DNA from: VGBO01 sp964453335
GTDB taxonomy: Bacteria > Actinomycetota > Acidimicrobiia > Acidimicrobiales > CAIXPF01
DNA: 64,000 bases
Direction: 5' to 3'
Assembly: GCA_964453335.1 (NCBI GenBank)
Contig: CAYVOK010000013.1
Span: forward strand, 1-64,000
Part shown: piece by piece, positions 16,856-25,537 of the stretch
Layout of the letters: every line of letters begins with the position of its first letter
Numbering within the stretch: the first letter of the stretch is position 1
The notes under the pieces: model-generated
What the model saw: only the letters and a program-made list of their open reading frames with translations
What the model was told of the DNA's origin: nothing
Databases searched by the model: none
Made by a program: the position numbers and the translations under genes

Positions 16856-17343
16856 CGACGACGCGACGAGATCACACCGGTGTCGAACCCGGCGAGGTGC
16901 AACCCACCGTGGAACCGGGCGTGCTCGATTTTCAGGCAGCGGTTCATCACCACGTCGAGACCCGCCTCGTGCCCGATCGCCGCAGCCTCCTCGGACTCGA
17001 GGCCGAGCTGCGCCCAGAACACCTTCGCCCCGACCTCGATCGCCTCACGGCACACCTCGGGCAGGTCCTCCGGACGGCGGAACACGTCGACGATGTCGGG
17101 CACGACCGGCAGGTCGGCGAGCGACGCGTACGCCGGACGACCGAGGATCTCCGACTCGCGGGGATTCACGAGATACACGTCGTAGTCCGTCGACGACGAC
17201 AGCAGGTACGTCGCCACGAAGAACGACGGGCGGGCCGGGTTCGCCGACGCGCCCACGATCGCCACGGAACGCGACCGGTCGAGGATCTCCTTGCGTTCCT
17301 TCGCCCCGGGCGGTGACCAGGTGGTCGCAGCCGTCATGCTCAT
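16852..17343 (-). CDS. CoA-binding domain protein (YccU-like)
   Basis: 163 residues, start ATG 17343 overlapping the metY-like stop as ATGA. A single Rossmann-type CoA-binding domain: SRSVAIVGASANPARPSFFVATYLL (dinucleotide-type turn), YLVNPRESEILGRPAYASLADLP and the C-terminal AAAIGHEAGLDVVMNRCLKIEH with the Cys that CoA disulfide-type members conserve. These proteins bind CoA or a CoA thioester; physiological role unknown. Tight coupling to an O-acetylhomoserine sulfhydrylase is recurrent in actinobacteria and hints at a link to sulfur amino-acid metabolism. Confidence 0.85.
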   Translation of the reverse strand: MSMTAATTWSPPGAKERKEILDRSRSVAIVGASANPARPSFFVATYLLSSSTDYDVYLVNPRESEILGRPAYASLADLPVVPDIVDVFRRPEDLPEVCREAIEVGAKVFWAQLGLESEEAAAIGHEAGLDVVMNRCLKIEHARFHGGLHLAGFDTGVISSRRR

Positions 17344-18506
17344 CCCTCCTTGCCCGCGGCGCGCAGCGCCTGGTCGAGATCCCACAGGATGTCGTCGACA
17401 TCCTCGATACCCACCGACAACCGGATCAGGTCCGGGCCGACTCCGGCCGCCTCGAGCTGGGCGTCGGAGAGCTGCTGGTGCGTGGTCGACGCCGGGTGGA
17501 TCACGAGCGTCTTCGCATCCCCGATGTTCGCGAGATGGCTGATCATCTCGAGCGCCTCGATGAAGCGGCCACCGGCGGCACGACCACCCTTCACACCGAA
17601 CGCGAACACCGCACCCGGACCCTTCGGCAGGTACTTCGCCGCGAGATCGTGGAACGGCGACGACGGCAGGCCGGCGTACCGCACCCACGCAACCTGCGGG
17701 TGCTGCTCGAGCCACGTCGCAACCGTGCGGGCGTTCTCGAGGTGCTGCGCCATGCGCAAGGGCAACGTCTCGAGCCCCTGCAGGAGCAGGAACGCGTTGA
17801 ACGGCGTGAGCGGCGCACCGACGTCACGCAGCTGCTCCACCCGCAACTTCGTGCAGAACGCGTACTCGCCGAAGTTCTCCCAGAACCGCAGACCGCCGTA
17901 GGACGCAACCGGTTCGGTGAAGTGCGGGAACTTGCCGTTCCCCCAGTCGAACCGACCCGACTCCACGACCACACCGCCGAGCGACGTGCCGTGCCCGCCG
18001 ATGAACTTCGTCGCCGAGTGCAACACGATGTCCGCACCCCACTCGAGCGGCCGGCAGCCGTACGGCGTCGCCGTCGTCGCATCGACGACGAGCGGCAGCT
18101 CGTGCGCCCGGGCGACATCGGCGAGCGCCTCGAGGTCGGCGACGACTCCCGAGGGGTTCGCCACCACTTCGGCGAAGAGCATCTTCGTGTTCGGCCGGAT
18201 CGCTGCGGCAAACGCAGCGGGATCGTCGCCCTGCACGAACGTGGTGTCCACACCGAGACGCCGCAACGTGACGTCGAACTGGGTGACCGTGCCGCCGTAC
18301 AGGTTCGACGACGACACGATGTGGTCGCCCGCATCGGCGAGNNNNNNNNNNNNNNNNNNNNNNNNNNNNNNNNNNNNNNNNNNNNNNNNNNNNNNNNNNN
18401 NNNNNNNNNNNNNNNNNNNNNNNNNNNNNNNNNNNNNNNNNGCCCCGGCGTGCAACGCACGGGTGCGGAACCCCCAGGAACGGTCGCCGGAAGCTGCAGC
18501 GGTCAC
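17340..18506 (-). CDS. metY: O-acetylhomoserine sulfhydrylase-like PLP enzyme, interrupted by gap
   Basis: The C-terminal ~334 residues (17340-18341) and the first 21 residues (18442-18506) flank 100 N. The PLP Lys lies in LHSATKFIGGHGTSLGG, with upstream HIVSSSNLYGGTVTQFDVTLRRLG and C-terminal KTLVIHPASTTHQQLSD, all typical of Cys/Met-metabolism PLP enzymes of the MetY type. These make homocysteine (or methionine) from O-acetylhomoserine and a sulfur donor. Homologues need about 85 residues between ALHAG and ADAGDHIVSS, more than 100 N allows, so the gap is understated. GTG start. Overlaps the next gene as ATGA. Confidence 0.88.
   Translation of the reverse strand: MTAAASGDRSWGFRTRALHAGXXXXXXXXXXXXXXXXXXXXXXXXXXXXXXXXXXLADAGDHIVSSSNLYGGTVTQFDVTLRRLGVDTTFVQGDDPAAFAAAIRPNTKMLFAEVVANPSGVVADLEALADVARAHELPLVVDATTATPYGCRPLEWGADIVLHSATKFIGGHGTSLGGVVVESGRFDWGNGKFPHFTEPVASYGGLRFWENFGEYAFCTKLRVEQLRDVGAPLTPFNAFLLLQGLETLPLRMAQHLENARTVATWLEQHPQVAWVRYAGLPSSPFHDLAAKYLPKGPGAVFAFGVKGGRAAGGRFIEALEMISHLANIGDAKTLVIHPASTTHQQLSDAQLEAAGVGPDLIRLSVGIEDVDDILWDLDQALRAAGKEG
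18342..18441. other. Assembly gap, 100 N
   Basis: Placeholder gap inside the metY-like gene, probably hiding about 250 nt including the substrate-binding N-terminal segment. Confidence 0.99.
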
Positions 18507-18515
18507 GGGAGGAGC

Positions 18516-19535
18516 TTACGTCGGCCCGTCACCCGACTTCGCCGGGCGACCCGGTATCCGTTCCCGCACCGCCACCACCGCACGCAGCCCACGCTGCGCC
18601 GCGACCGCCAGACCCCCCGGCGAGAGCGCGACGGAGATGACGAGCAGCGCACCGAACACGAGGTTCGGACCGACCCGCGAGCCGAGCGTGTCGAGCACCC
18701 ACGGCACACCGATGAGCAGCAACCCACCGAGGACCGCACCGAGCATCGACCCCACACCGCCCACCACCGCGGCGGCGTAGTAGCCGAGCGAACGGAACAG
18801 GTCGTAGGAATCGGCGCCGACGATCGGCGTGTCGATGACGAGCAGTGCACCGCCGAGCCCACCGAACGCCGCACCGGTGCCGAACGCGCGCACGCGGGTC
18901 CACCGGACGTCGACCCCGCTGGTCGACGCCGAGAACGCGTTCGAGGCAACGGCCCGCACCGACAGCCCGATCGCGCTCTGCTGCAGGTTCCGCATGAGCA
19001 CGAACGCGACGAACGCGACTGCGACCGACACGACGTGGTTCCACTCGTGGAGGGCAAGACTCCCCGGTGGGGTCATCTCGCGCAGGAGGGGCAGGCCTCC
19101 CGCACCACCCGTCAACCAGGAGAACCGCTTCAGCAGCATCGGGAACGCGACGGCCACACCGAGCGTCACCGGCCCGAGATACGTGGCACGAATGCGCAGT
19201 GCGAGCACGCCGACCAGGGAGCCCGCCACGAACGACGTGACTGGCGAGAGCGCGAGACCGATCCACAGCGGCCAGCCCCACGACGTGTTCGTGATCGCCG
19301 CGGTGTACGAGCCGACCGCCGCGAACACACCGTGGCAGAGCGACAACTGGCCCGACACACCCACCACGAACTGCAGCCCGAGGAGCACCACGGCGAGCGC
19401 CACGAACTTGGTGAACAACCGCGCCGGAATCGGGTCGAGGAAGAACGCCGGCGACGTCACGAGGACGAGCGCGACCACGACCCCGACGGCGACCACGGCG
19501 CGCCACGCCGCCGAACCGCGTTCGATCGAGAACAC
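18516..19535 (-). CDS. Branched-chain amino acid ABC permease LivM-type (second set)
   Basis: 339 residues with 8-10 predicted membrane segments. LivM/BPD_transp_2 signatures: GQLSLCHGVFAAVGSYTAA, LRIRATYLGPVTLGVAVAFP and the EAA-like loop RAVASNAFSASTSGVDVRWTRVRAFGTGAAFGGLGGALL. GTG start one nucleotide after the LivH-type stop, so they form one permease heterodimer. No ATPase accompanies this set; it may share LivG/LivF from the upstream operon. Nine nucleotides separate it from the metY-like gene downstream. Confidence 0.9.
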   Translation of the reverse strand: MFSIERGSAAWRAVVAVGVVVALVLVTSPAFFLDPIPARLFTKFVALAVVLLGLQFVVGVSGQLSLCHGVFAAVGSYTAAITNTSWGWPLWIGLALSPVTSFVAGSLVGVLALRIRATYLGPVTLGVAVAFPMLLKRFSWLTGGAGGLPLLREMTPPGSLALHEWNHVVSVAVAFVAFVLMRNLQQSAIGLSVRAVASNAFSASTSGVDVRWTRVRAFGTGAAFGGLGGALLVIDTPIVGADSYDLFRSLGYYAAAVVGGVGSMLGAVLGGLLLIGVPWVLDTLGSRVGPNLVFGALLVISVALSPGGLAVAAQRGLRAVVAVRERIPGRPAKSGDGPT

Positions 19536-19536
19536 G

Positions 19537-20472
19537 TCAGACCCGCTCGACGCGTCGGGTGCCGAACAGGCCCGTCGGACGGTAGAGGAGGATCGCGATC
19601 ATCAACGCAAGTGCGCCGGGCAGGCTCAGCGTCGACCCGATGAAGGTGACGTACCCGCCGATCATCGTCTGGGACATGCCGATGACGATGCCGCCGATGA
19701 TCGACCCACCGAGGCTGTCGAGCCCCCCGACGGTCGCAGCGACGAGCGAGAAGATCAGCACCCGCACCATCATCTGCGGCTCGAGCAACACCGTCGGTGC
19801 GATCAGCGCACCGGCAAGCGCACCGATCGCGCCAGCGATCGCCCAACCGACCGAGGTCACGCGACCCGGCCTGATGCCGACGAGCCGGCTCGCCTCGGGC
19901 ACCGACGAGACCGCGCGGAAGGCCAGACCCAGCTTCGTGAACCGCAGCACGAGCCAGAGCAACGCGAGGAGTACCACGATCGTGCCGATGGTGCCGATCG
20001 TCAGGTACCGGAGGCGTGCCCCGCCGATCGCGACGAAGTCGGACGGCTCGTTCGGGAACGCCGGCGGCACGCCGCGGACGACCGGCCGCCAGACCCTCTC
20101 GACGAAGCCGTTGATGAACAGCAGCATCCCGACAGTCGCGGAGATCACGGCGAATCCCGACCGGGCGGCGACCCGACGGATGACGAGGAACTCGACGACC
20201 ACGGCGAGCAACGCGCCGAAGACCATGCCGGCGACGATGCACGCCCACCACGGCCACGGGGTGAACGGGATGACCGCCGCAGCGAATCCGGTTCCGGCGA
20301 GTGCCGGCGTCGCCTTCGTGTGCAGGACGAGCGACACGTAGGTCGACATCGTCGAGAGCTCACCCTGCGCGACGTTGAGCAAACCGGTCGCCCGGTAGAC
20401 GATCACGAGCGCCAGGGCGACGGTGCTGTAGATCACACCGTTCGCCGTGCCGTTGATGAGTCGCTGCAGCAA
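19537..20472 (-). CDS. Branched-chain amino acid ABC permease LivH-type (second set)
   Basis: 311 residues, 8 predicted membrane segments. LivH hallmarks: LINGTANGVIYSTVALALVIVY, LLNVAQGELSTMSTYVS, and the coupling loop FRAVSSVPEASRLVGIRPGRVTSVGWAIAGAIGALAGAL, GGLDSLGGSIIGGIVIGM. TTG 20472 is the only start that keeps the amphipathic N-terminus. It follows the substrate-binding protein by ~160 nt containing a terminator-like hairpin, so it is probably transcribed partly by read-through or from its own promoter. Confidence 0.9.
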   Translation of the reverse strand: MLQRLINGTANGVIYSTVALALVIVYRATGLLNVAQGELSTMSTYVSLVLHTKATPALAGTGFAAAVIPFTPWPWWACIVAGMVFGALLAVVVEFLVIRRVAARSGFAVISATVGMLLFINGFVERVWRPVVRGVPPAFPNEPSDFVAIGGARLRYLTIGTIGTIVVLLALLWLVLRFTKLGLAFRAVSSVPEASRLVGIRPGRVTSVGWAIAGAIGALAGALIAPTVLLEPQMMVRVLIFSLVAATVGGLDSLGGSIIGGIVIGMSQTMIGGYVTFIGSTLSLPGALALMIAILLYRPTGLFGTRRVERV

Positions 20473-20533
20473 GAGTTCGATGGGTGCTGATCCTACGGGG
20501 CCGACCCCCGAGGGGCCACCGGGCTCCGGACGC

Positions 20534-20575
20534 GTCAGAGCCCGCCGAGGGATTACTCCCCCGACGGGCTCTGAC
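20534..20575 (-). terminator. Hairpin after the substrate-binding protein gene
   Basis: 11-bp perfect arms GTCAGAGCCCG / CGGGCTCTGAC, with the inner bases partly pairing further. There is no T tract, as usual in high-GC actinobacteria. A smaller GCCCC-CGCA-GGGGC hairpin lies nearer the stop codon (about 20612-20626). Together they probably set the ratio of binding protein to permease. Confidence 0.6.
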
Positions 20576-20634
20576 TACATGATCGGAACCTGCAGCCGGA
20601 GCTGCGGATCAGTCGCCCCCGCAGGGGCTACCGA

Positions 20635-22194
20635 TCACTTGCAGTTGCCGATGGACTGGTCCCACACGCAGGGCTTCGACTGACCGGAGAGGTCGATCGC
20701 CGAGCCGTCCGTGATCCAGACCTGCTTCGCACCGTCGTACTTCTGGTAGAGGCCGCCCTCGATGAGGTAGGCGTCCTTGCCACCGTTCATGTTGAAGCCG
20801 ATGCCGTTGTAGAGCATCGGGTTCGTCCCGCTGTAGTGGCGGGCAGCGGTGATCAGGTTGGTCCGGCTCAGGCCACCGGGCAGCTGCGCTGCGGCGTCGA
20901 GCATCTGGTTCATCGCCCAGCCGAAGAGGAAGCCGGAGCCGTAGGACCCGGAGGCCTTCGGATCGAGGCCGTTCTTCTTCAGCAGCTCACGGGCGTAGAT
21001 GATGAACGGGTCGGTGTCGAAGTCGGTCGCGTTGAGGTCCTTCGCGCCGCCGTTGACGATCCACCAGCCGTCGGTCGCCATACCGTCGCCACCGACCTTC
21101 GCCTTACCGACGAACGTCGACGCCGAGCAGACCGAAGGCTGCCAGAGGTACTTGACCTTGCCCTTCATGCCGTTCTGCGCGGCCTCCTGGATCGCCTGCG
21201 TGCAGGACGTGCCGGCGGTCATCGCGATGAACACGTCGGGGTTCTTCGACGCGAGCGTCGTCATCGGGTCGGTGATCGTCGGAGCCGTGGGCTCGATGGT
21301 CTCGGACACGAAGGTGATGTTCGCCTTGTTCTTCGAGGTGGCGAGGTAGTCCTTGAACGCCGCCGAGTAGGCCTTGCCGAAGTCGTTGTTCATGATGAGC
21401 GCAGCAACCGTGACCTTGCCGCCGGTGGCGAGCTTGTCGAAGTTGTTGTCGATGTAGTTGCCCCAGAACACGGCCTCGGTGTTGTACGCAAGCTGCAGAC
21501 CGGTGGTCCACGGGTGGTTCACCGGGTCACCCCAGGCCGGGTGACCGGTCTGGCTGTGCGGCTGCGGCACGCAGCGCTGGTTGAGCTTGTCGTAGGTCTT
21601 CATCGTCGCCGGCGAGCCGAGCGTGATGACCATGAACACCTTCTCGGAGTCGATGAGCTCGTCGACCAGCGGGATGGTCCGGTTGGCGTCGTAGCCGTCG
21701 TCCTTGATGACCATCTTGATCTTGCGGGTCTTGCCGGCCGAGTCCTTGATCCCGTTCGGGAACGCGTCATCGGCGTACATCTGCATGGTCTTGCCGATGT
21801 TGCCGTAGTCGGCCAGCGTGCCCGACAGCGCCGTCGTGTGACCGATCTTGATCTCGGTGTCCGACAGGCCCTCGGTGTCGCTCCAGCTCGCCGGGCACTT
21901 CGAAAGGTCGATCTTGAAGCCCTCGGCACCGACGACGGACTTGCCATCGGCCGCCTTGCCGAACTTGCCGTCGACGATCTTCTTGACCGTCGCGTCACGC
22001 TCCTTGGTGTTGAGCGTCTTCCACTCGTCCATCGACGCCGGCGGCTTGGCCGTCGTCGCCGTGACGTTCTGCGGCAGGGTGACGCTGGTCGTGCCAGTCG
22101 CCCCCTCTTCACCGCCGCTGCCGCCACACGCAGTGGCGACGAGCGAGAGACCGACGATGGCGGCCCCCAGCAAATTCCGTCGTGAACGCTTCAC
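20635..22194 (-). CDS. Branched-chain amino acid-type ABC substrate-binding lipoprotein
   Basis: 519 residues from GTG 22194, behind AAGGGGA. Lipoprotein signal KRSRRNLLGAAIVGLSLVATAC (lipid Cys at ~23), then a disordered Gly/Thr linker and a Leu/Ile/Val-binding type fold (EIKIGHTTALSGTLADYG, VFMVITLGSPATMKTYDKL, VTVAALIMNNDFGKAYSAAF). It is longer than LivJ/LivK (~370) because of an N-terminal extension (residues 25-105) and insertions, which is common in actinobacterial solute-binding proteins. The ligand could be an amino acid, urea, short amide or aromatic acid. It has its own promoter with palindromic sites. Confidence 0.9.
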   Translation of the reverse strand: MKRSRRNLLGAAIVGLSLVATACGGSGGEEGATGTTSVTLPQNVTATTAKPPASMDEWKTLNTKERDATVKKIVDGKFGKAADGKSVVGAEGFKIDLSKCPASWSDTEGLSDTEIKIGHTTALSGTLADYGNIGKTMQMYADDAFPNGIKDSAGKTRKIKMVIKDDGYDANRTIPLVDELIDSEKVFMVITLGSPATMKTYDKLNQRCVPQPHSQTGHPAWGDPVNHPWTTGLQLAYNTEAVFWGNYIDNNFDKLATGGKVTVAALIMNNDFGKAYSAAFKDYLATSKNKANITFVSETIEPTAPTITDPMTTLASKNPDVFIAMTAGTSCTQAIQEAAQNGMKGKVKYLWQPSVCSASTFVGKAKVGGDGMATDGWWIVNGGAKDLNATDFDTDPFIIYARELLKKNGLDPKASGSYGSGFLFGWAMNQMLDAAAQLPGGLSRTNLITAARHYSGTNPMLYNGIGFNMNGGKDAYLIEGGLYQKYDGAKQVWITDGSAIDLSGQSKPCVWDQSIGNCK

Positions 22195-22239
22195 GCAGTT
22201 TCCCCTTGTGGTCGAGGCACGCCGGGCGTGCACCGTTTG

Positions 22240-22290
22240 GTGACGAACGTCACTCCGACGAATGTAGCAGAACTGTGACGAAGTCATGAC
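22240..22290 (-). promoter_or_regulatory. Promoter with paired operator-like sites before the binding-protein gene
   Basis: Minus-strand -10 TACATT at 22261-22266. Two related elements flank it: GTGACGAACGTCAC (22240-22253, arms GTGACG/CGTCAC) and GTGACGAAGTCATGAC (22275-22290), whose starts are 35 bp apart. One overlaps the -35 region and the other the early transcribed region, a layout expected for repression. Confidence 0.5.
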
Positions 22291-22322
22291 GTCGGAGCGA
22301 CGAATACCTGTACGGAACGCGA

Positions 22323-22362
22323 CGAGGCCCCGGCCGCAGCGAACGCCACGACCGGGGCCTCG
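22323..22362 (-). terminator. Hairpin after livM
   Basis: Perfect 11-bp arms CGAGGCCCCGG / CCGGGGCCTCG with an 18-nt loop, 20 nt after the livM stop. It separates the livGFHM operon from the binding-protein gene. Confidence 0.7.
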
Positions 22363-22381
22363 ACGGCCGAACTCTGTCGAC

Positions 22382-23779
22382 TCAGTGAGGCGAGATCTTC
22401 GCCAGGACGGCGACGATACCGATCGTCAGGCCGAAGAAGCCGAGCACCGACGCCCCACGGGACATCCCCTGGCTCGTGCTGTTCTCGCGGCTGACACCCA
22501 GGCCCACCGCTCCTGCGGCAGGGATGAGGGTGATCATCGGTGCAACGAAGAACGGGAGCAGCAGGGAGACGAACCCGAGGGCCAGACCGACCGCAGCGAG
22601 CGAGTCGACCTTCGTCTCGGCCTTCGTCGCACCTGCCTGACGTCCGGCACCCGCCGGCACCCAGGCCTTCGCGCCGCTCGGGTCGGGGACCGCCGGCAGG
22701 ACGGTCACGACCTTCCGCTTCAGCTTGTGGGCGAGGGAGACGACGCCACCCGGGGCGAAGAAGGCGATGAGCACCAGTGCCACACCGAACAGCGCACGGG
22801 CGTACACGACGTCGACGTCGAACCGACCGACCGCACGAGGGGCGAGGTCCTGGAGGAACACGACCACCAGACCACCGATCCAGCAACCGTGCTGGGTCGC
22901 CACGCCACCGACCACGAGCCCCATCAGCGTGAGGATCGCGTAGTTGGCGTCGAAGCTGGTCGGGCCGACCGAGTTGAGGACCACGGCGATCATCGAACCA
23001 CCGATGCCCGCGATGCCGGCGCTGACGGCGAACGTCGTCACCTTGTGCCGGTTCAGGTCGACACCGCTGACCGCGGCACCGATCTGGTTGTCACGGATGG
23101 CGAGCATGGCCCGACCCGGCTCCGACTTCATCAGGTTCCGGACGATCCCGAAGCAGACGAGCGCGAGCACCACGAAGCAGGCGTACTTGTAGATCGCCTC
23201 CTGCTCCGGCGGGGTCTTGCCACCGATGCCGAGAAGGCTCTCAGCCCATCCCGGCGGCGCCAGGACCTCGCTCAGGGTCCGACCGTTGTCACCACCGGTC
23301 CGTCGGGCGATGCCGCCACCCTCGATCTTGGTGAGGATCGGGAAGGTGTAGGCGAGCGCCAACGTCACGAGGGCGAGATACAGACCCTTGATCTTCAACG
23401 CCGGCAGACCGATCAGTGCACCGAAGAGGAAGCAGGCCACGAACACGACCGGCAGCGTCATCCACATGTCCCAGCGGGACTCGTTGATGAGTGTCGCCGT
23501 CAGATACGCACCGAGGCCCGTGAAGGCGATGTGCCCGAGCGAGATGAGGCCGGAGTAGCCGATCACCAGGTTCATCCCGAGGATCGCCACACCCCAGCCG
23601 ACCGCCTGGGCGAGCTGGCTCACCCGGAAACCGGGCAGCACGTAGGGGAGCACCAGCATGGGCACCACGAGGAATGCCCAACCGACCACCTGGTAGATCC
23701 GGTGGGCGGGCGTGCCCTGGTAGAAGGTGAGCGGGGTGGGACGACCACCCTGCCCCTGCTGAACCGTCGTCGCCGTCAT
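22382..23779 (-). CDS. livM: Branched-chain amino acid ABC permease LivM with C-terminal membrane extension
   Basis: 465 residues. The LivM core spans ~1-345: LVIGYSGLISLGHIAFTGLGAYL, LKIKGLYLALVTLALAYTFP, the coupling loop MLAIRDNQIGAAVSGVDLNRHKVTTFAVSAGIAGIGG. An unusual tail (residues ~350-465) has a Pro/Ala/Lys-rich linker and three more hydrophobic segments (LAAVGLALGFVSLLLPFFVAPM, LIPAAGAVGLGV, ASVLGFFGLTIGIVAVL), absent from the second copy at 18516. ATG start overlaps the livH stop as ATGA. Confidence 0.92.
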   Translation of the reverse strand: MTATTVQQGQGGRPTPLTFYQGTPAHRIYQVVGWAFLVVPMLVLPYVLPGFRVSQLAQAVGWGVAILGMNLVIGYSGLISLGHIAFTGLGAYLTATLINESRWDMWMTLPVVFVACFLFGALIGLPALKIKGLYLALVTLALAYTFPILTKIEGGGIARRTGGDNGRTLSEVLAPPGWAESLLGIGGKTPPEQEAIYKYACFVVLALVCFGIVRNLMKSEPGRAMLAIRDNQIGAAVSGVDLNRHKVTTFAVSAGIAGIGGSMIAVVLNSVGPTSFDANYAILTLMGLVVGGVATQHGCWIGGLVVVFLQDLAPRAVGRFDVDVVYARALFGVALVLIAFFAPGGVVSLAHKLKRKVVTVLPAVPDPSGAKAWVPAGAGRQAGATKAETKVDSLAAVGLALGFVSLLLPFFVAPMITLIPAAGAVGLGVSRENSTSQGMSRGASVLGFFGLTIGIVAVLAKISPH

Positions 23780-24816
23780 ACTCGTTCGATCCTCTTCGTG
23801 CCGTAGAGACCGTTGGGCTTGACAAGGAGAACCACCAGGATCACCACGAAGGCGAGCACCAGGGCGAAGTTGGACTTGAGCCAGGTGAGGCCCGGGTAGT
23901 TCTGGGCGTAACCCGTGACGAGGCTCTGGATCGCCGCCACGATGAACGCCGCGATGACCGAACCGCCGATGCTGTCGAGGCCGCCGAGCACCGCCGCCGC
24001 GAAGGCGAAGATGACGAGCTTGGCCATGAACGCCGGCTCGAGCTGGGTCTTGTTCGCAACGAGTGCCGCACCGAGCGCACCGAGCGCACCAGCGAGCGCC
24101 CAGCCGAACTGCAGCGTCCGACCCGTCCGCACCCCGACGAGACGGGCCGACTCGACGTTGGACGAGACCGCCCGGAACGCCAGACCGACCTTGGTCTTGT
24201 TGAGCAGCACGAACAGCAGCCCGATCATCGCGAACATCACGACGAGCGTGCCGATCGTGTCGTAGCGGAGGCGGGCCCCGGCGACGCTGATGAAGTCATC
24301 GGGCTTCGCCGGGAACGGGCTCTGGAAGGCGTGGAACTCGAGCCCCCACACACCACCGGCGACCGCTTCGAAGATCGAGGCGAGGCCGAACGTGATGAGC
24401 ACGACGGGCAGGTGGTCGTTCGGGTCGAACGGACGCACGAGCACACGCTCGATGCCGGCCGAGCCGATCGCCATCAGCACCATCGCCGCAACGATGCCGG
24501 CCACGACGGGCCAGTTGTTGTGGGTCACGAACTGGAACACGAAGTAGGCGCCGAACATGCCGATGTTCGCCTGGGCGAAGTTGATCAGCGTCGTCGCCTT
24601 GAAGATCAGCACCAACGAGATGGCGGTGACCGCGTAGGCGGCGCCGTTCGTGAGGCTGTCGAAGATCCGCTGCAGGAACAGCTGCGGGAAGCTGTTGCCG
24701 AGGATCGACGGGATGAGGAGGACCGTCAACGCCACCGCAAGGGTGACGAGGAGGCCGGAGCCCGTGAACATGCGCTTCACGATGCTCGGCTTCTGACTCA
24801 TGGCTACGGCAGTCAT
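23776..24816 (-). CDS. livH: Branched-chain amino acid ABC permease LivH
   Basis: 346 residues with an N-terminal membrane anchor before the LivH core (IFDSLTNGAAYAVTAISLVLIFKATTLINFAQANIGMFGA; coupling loop LAFRAVSSNVESARLVGVRTGRTLQFGWALAGALGALGAAL; GGLDSIGGSVIAAFIVA). It pairs with LivM to form the channel. ATG 24816 lies 7 nt after the livF stop; a second ATG six codons downstream (MSQKPS) is possible. Confidence 0.93.
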   Translation of the reverse strand: MTAVAMSQKPSIVKRMFTGSGLLVTLAVALTVLLIPSILGNSFPQLFLQRIFDSLTNGAAYAVTAISLVLIFKATTLINFAQANIGMFGAYFVFQFVTHNNWPVVAGIVAAMVLMAIGSAGIERVLVRPFDPNDHLPVVLITFGLASIFEAVAGGVWGLEFHAFQSPFPAKPDDFISVAGARLRYDTIGTLVVMFAMIGLLFVLLNKTKVGLAFRAVSSNVESARLVGVRTGRTLQFGWALAGALGALGAALVANKTQLEPAFMAKLVIFAFAAAVLGGLDSIGGSVIAAFIVAAIQSLVTGYAQNYPGLTWLKSNFALVLAFVVILVVLLVKPNGLYGTKRIERV

Positions 24817-24823
24817 CTGTCGC

Positions 24824-25537
24824 TCACGCCCCCAGATACGCTTCTCGAACGGCTTCGTTGGTGCGGAGATCGTCCGACGTGCCGGAGAGCACGATGCTCC
24901 CGGCCTCGAGGACGTAGCCCCGCGACGCGATCTCGAGTGCGAGGTTCGCGTTCTGTTCGACGACGAGCATCGTCGTGCCGGTCTCGCGGTTGATGTCGCC
25001 GAACCTGCGGAACAGGTCCTCGATGATCAGCGGTGCGAGGCCGAGGGACGGCTCGTCGAGGAGGAGGAGCTTCGGCCGGGACATCATCGCCCGGGCGACG
25101 GCGAGCATCTGCTGCTCACCACCGGAGAGCGAACCCGCAGCCTGCGTGCGACGCTCGCCGAGCCGAGGGAAGATCTCCATCCACTTGTCGATGTCGTCCT
25201 GCACCTCGTTGTCCTTGCGGACGTAGGCGCCGACCTTGAGGTTGTCCATGACGGACAACTCCGGGAAGGTGCCACGACCCTGGGGGACGTGCGCGACGCC
25301 ACGGCGGACGACCTCGGCGGTGTCACGACCGCGGATCTCGTCGCCCTCGAGGGTGATCGAACCGCCGGTCTCGACCATGCCGCAGATCGCCCGCAGGGTG
25401 GTGGTCTTGCCGGCACCGTTCGCACCGAGGATGACGACGACCTCGCCCTTCGCGACCTCGAAGTCGACGTTGCGCAGGACCTGGACCTGGCCGTAGCGGG
25501 CGTCGACGCCCGTGGCCTTCAGCATCAGCTCACTCAT
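24824..25537 (-). CDS. livF: Branched-chain amino acid ABC transporter ATPase LivF
   Basis: 237 residues, the usual LivF length. Walker A LGANGAGKTTT, signature LSGGEQQ, Walker B LLLLDEPSLGLAP, then the switch region with VVEQNANLALEIASRGYVLEAG typical of LivF. It energises uptake with LivG on the cytoplasmic face. ATG overlaps the livG stop as ATGA. Confidence 0.96.
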   Translation of the reverse strand: MSELMLKATGVDARYGQVQVLRNVDFEVAKGEVVVILGANGAGKTTTLRAICGMVETGGSITLEGDEIRGRDTAEVVRRGVAHVPQGRGTFPELSVMDNLKVGAYVRKDNEVQDDIDKWMEIFPRLGERRTQAAGSLSGGEQQMLAVARAMMSRPKLLLLDEPSLGLAPLIIEDLFRRFGDINRETGTTMLVVEQNANLALEIASRGYVLEAGSIVLSGTSDDLRTNEAVREAYLGA

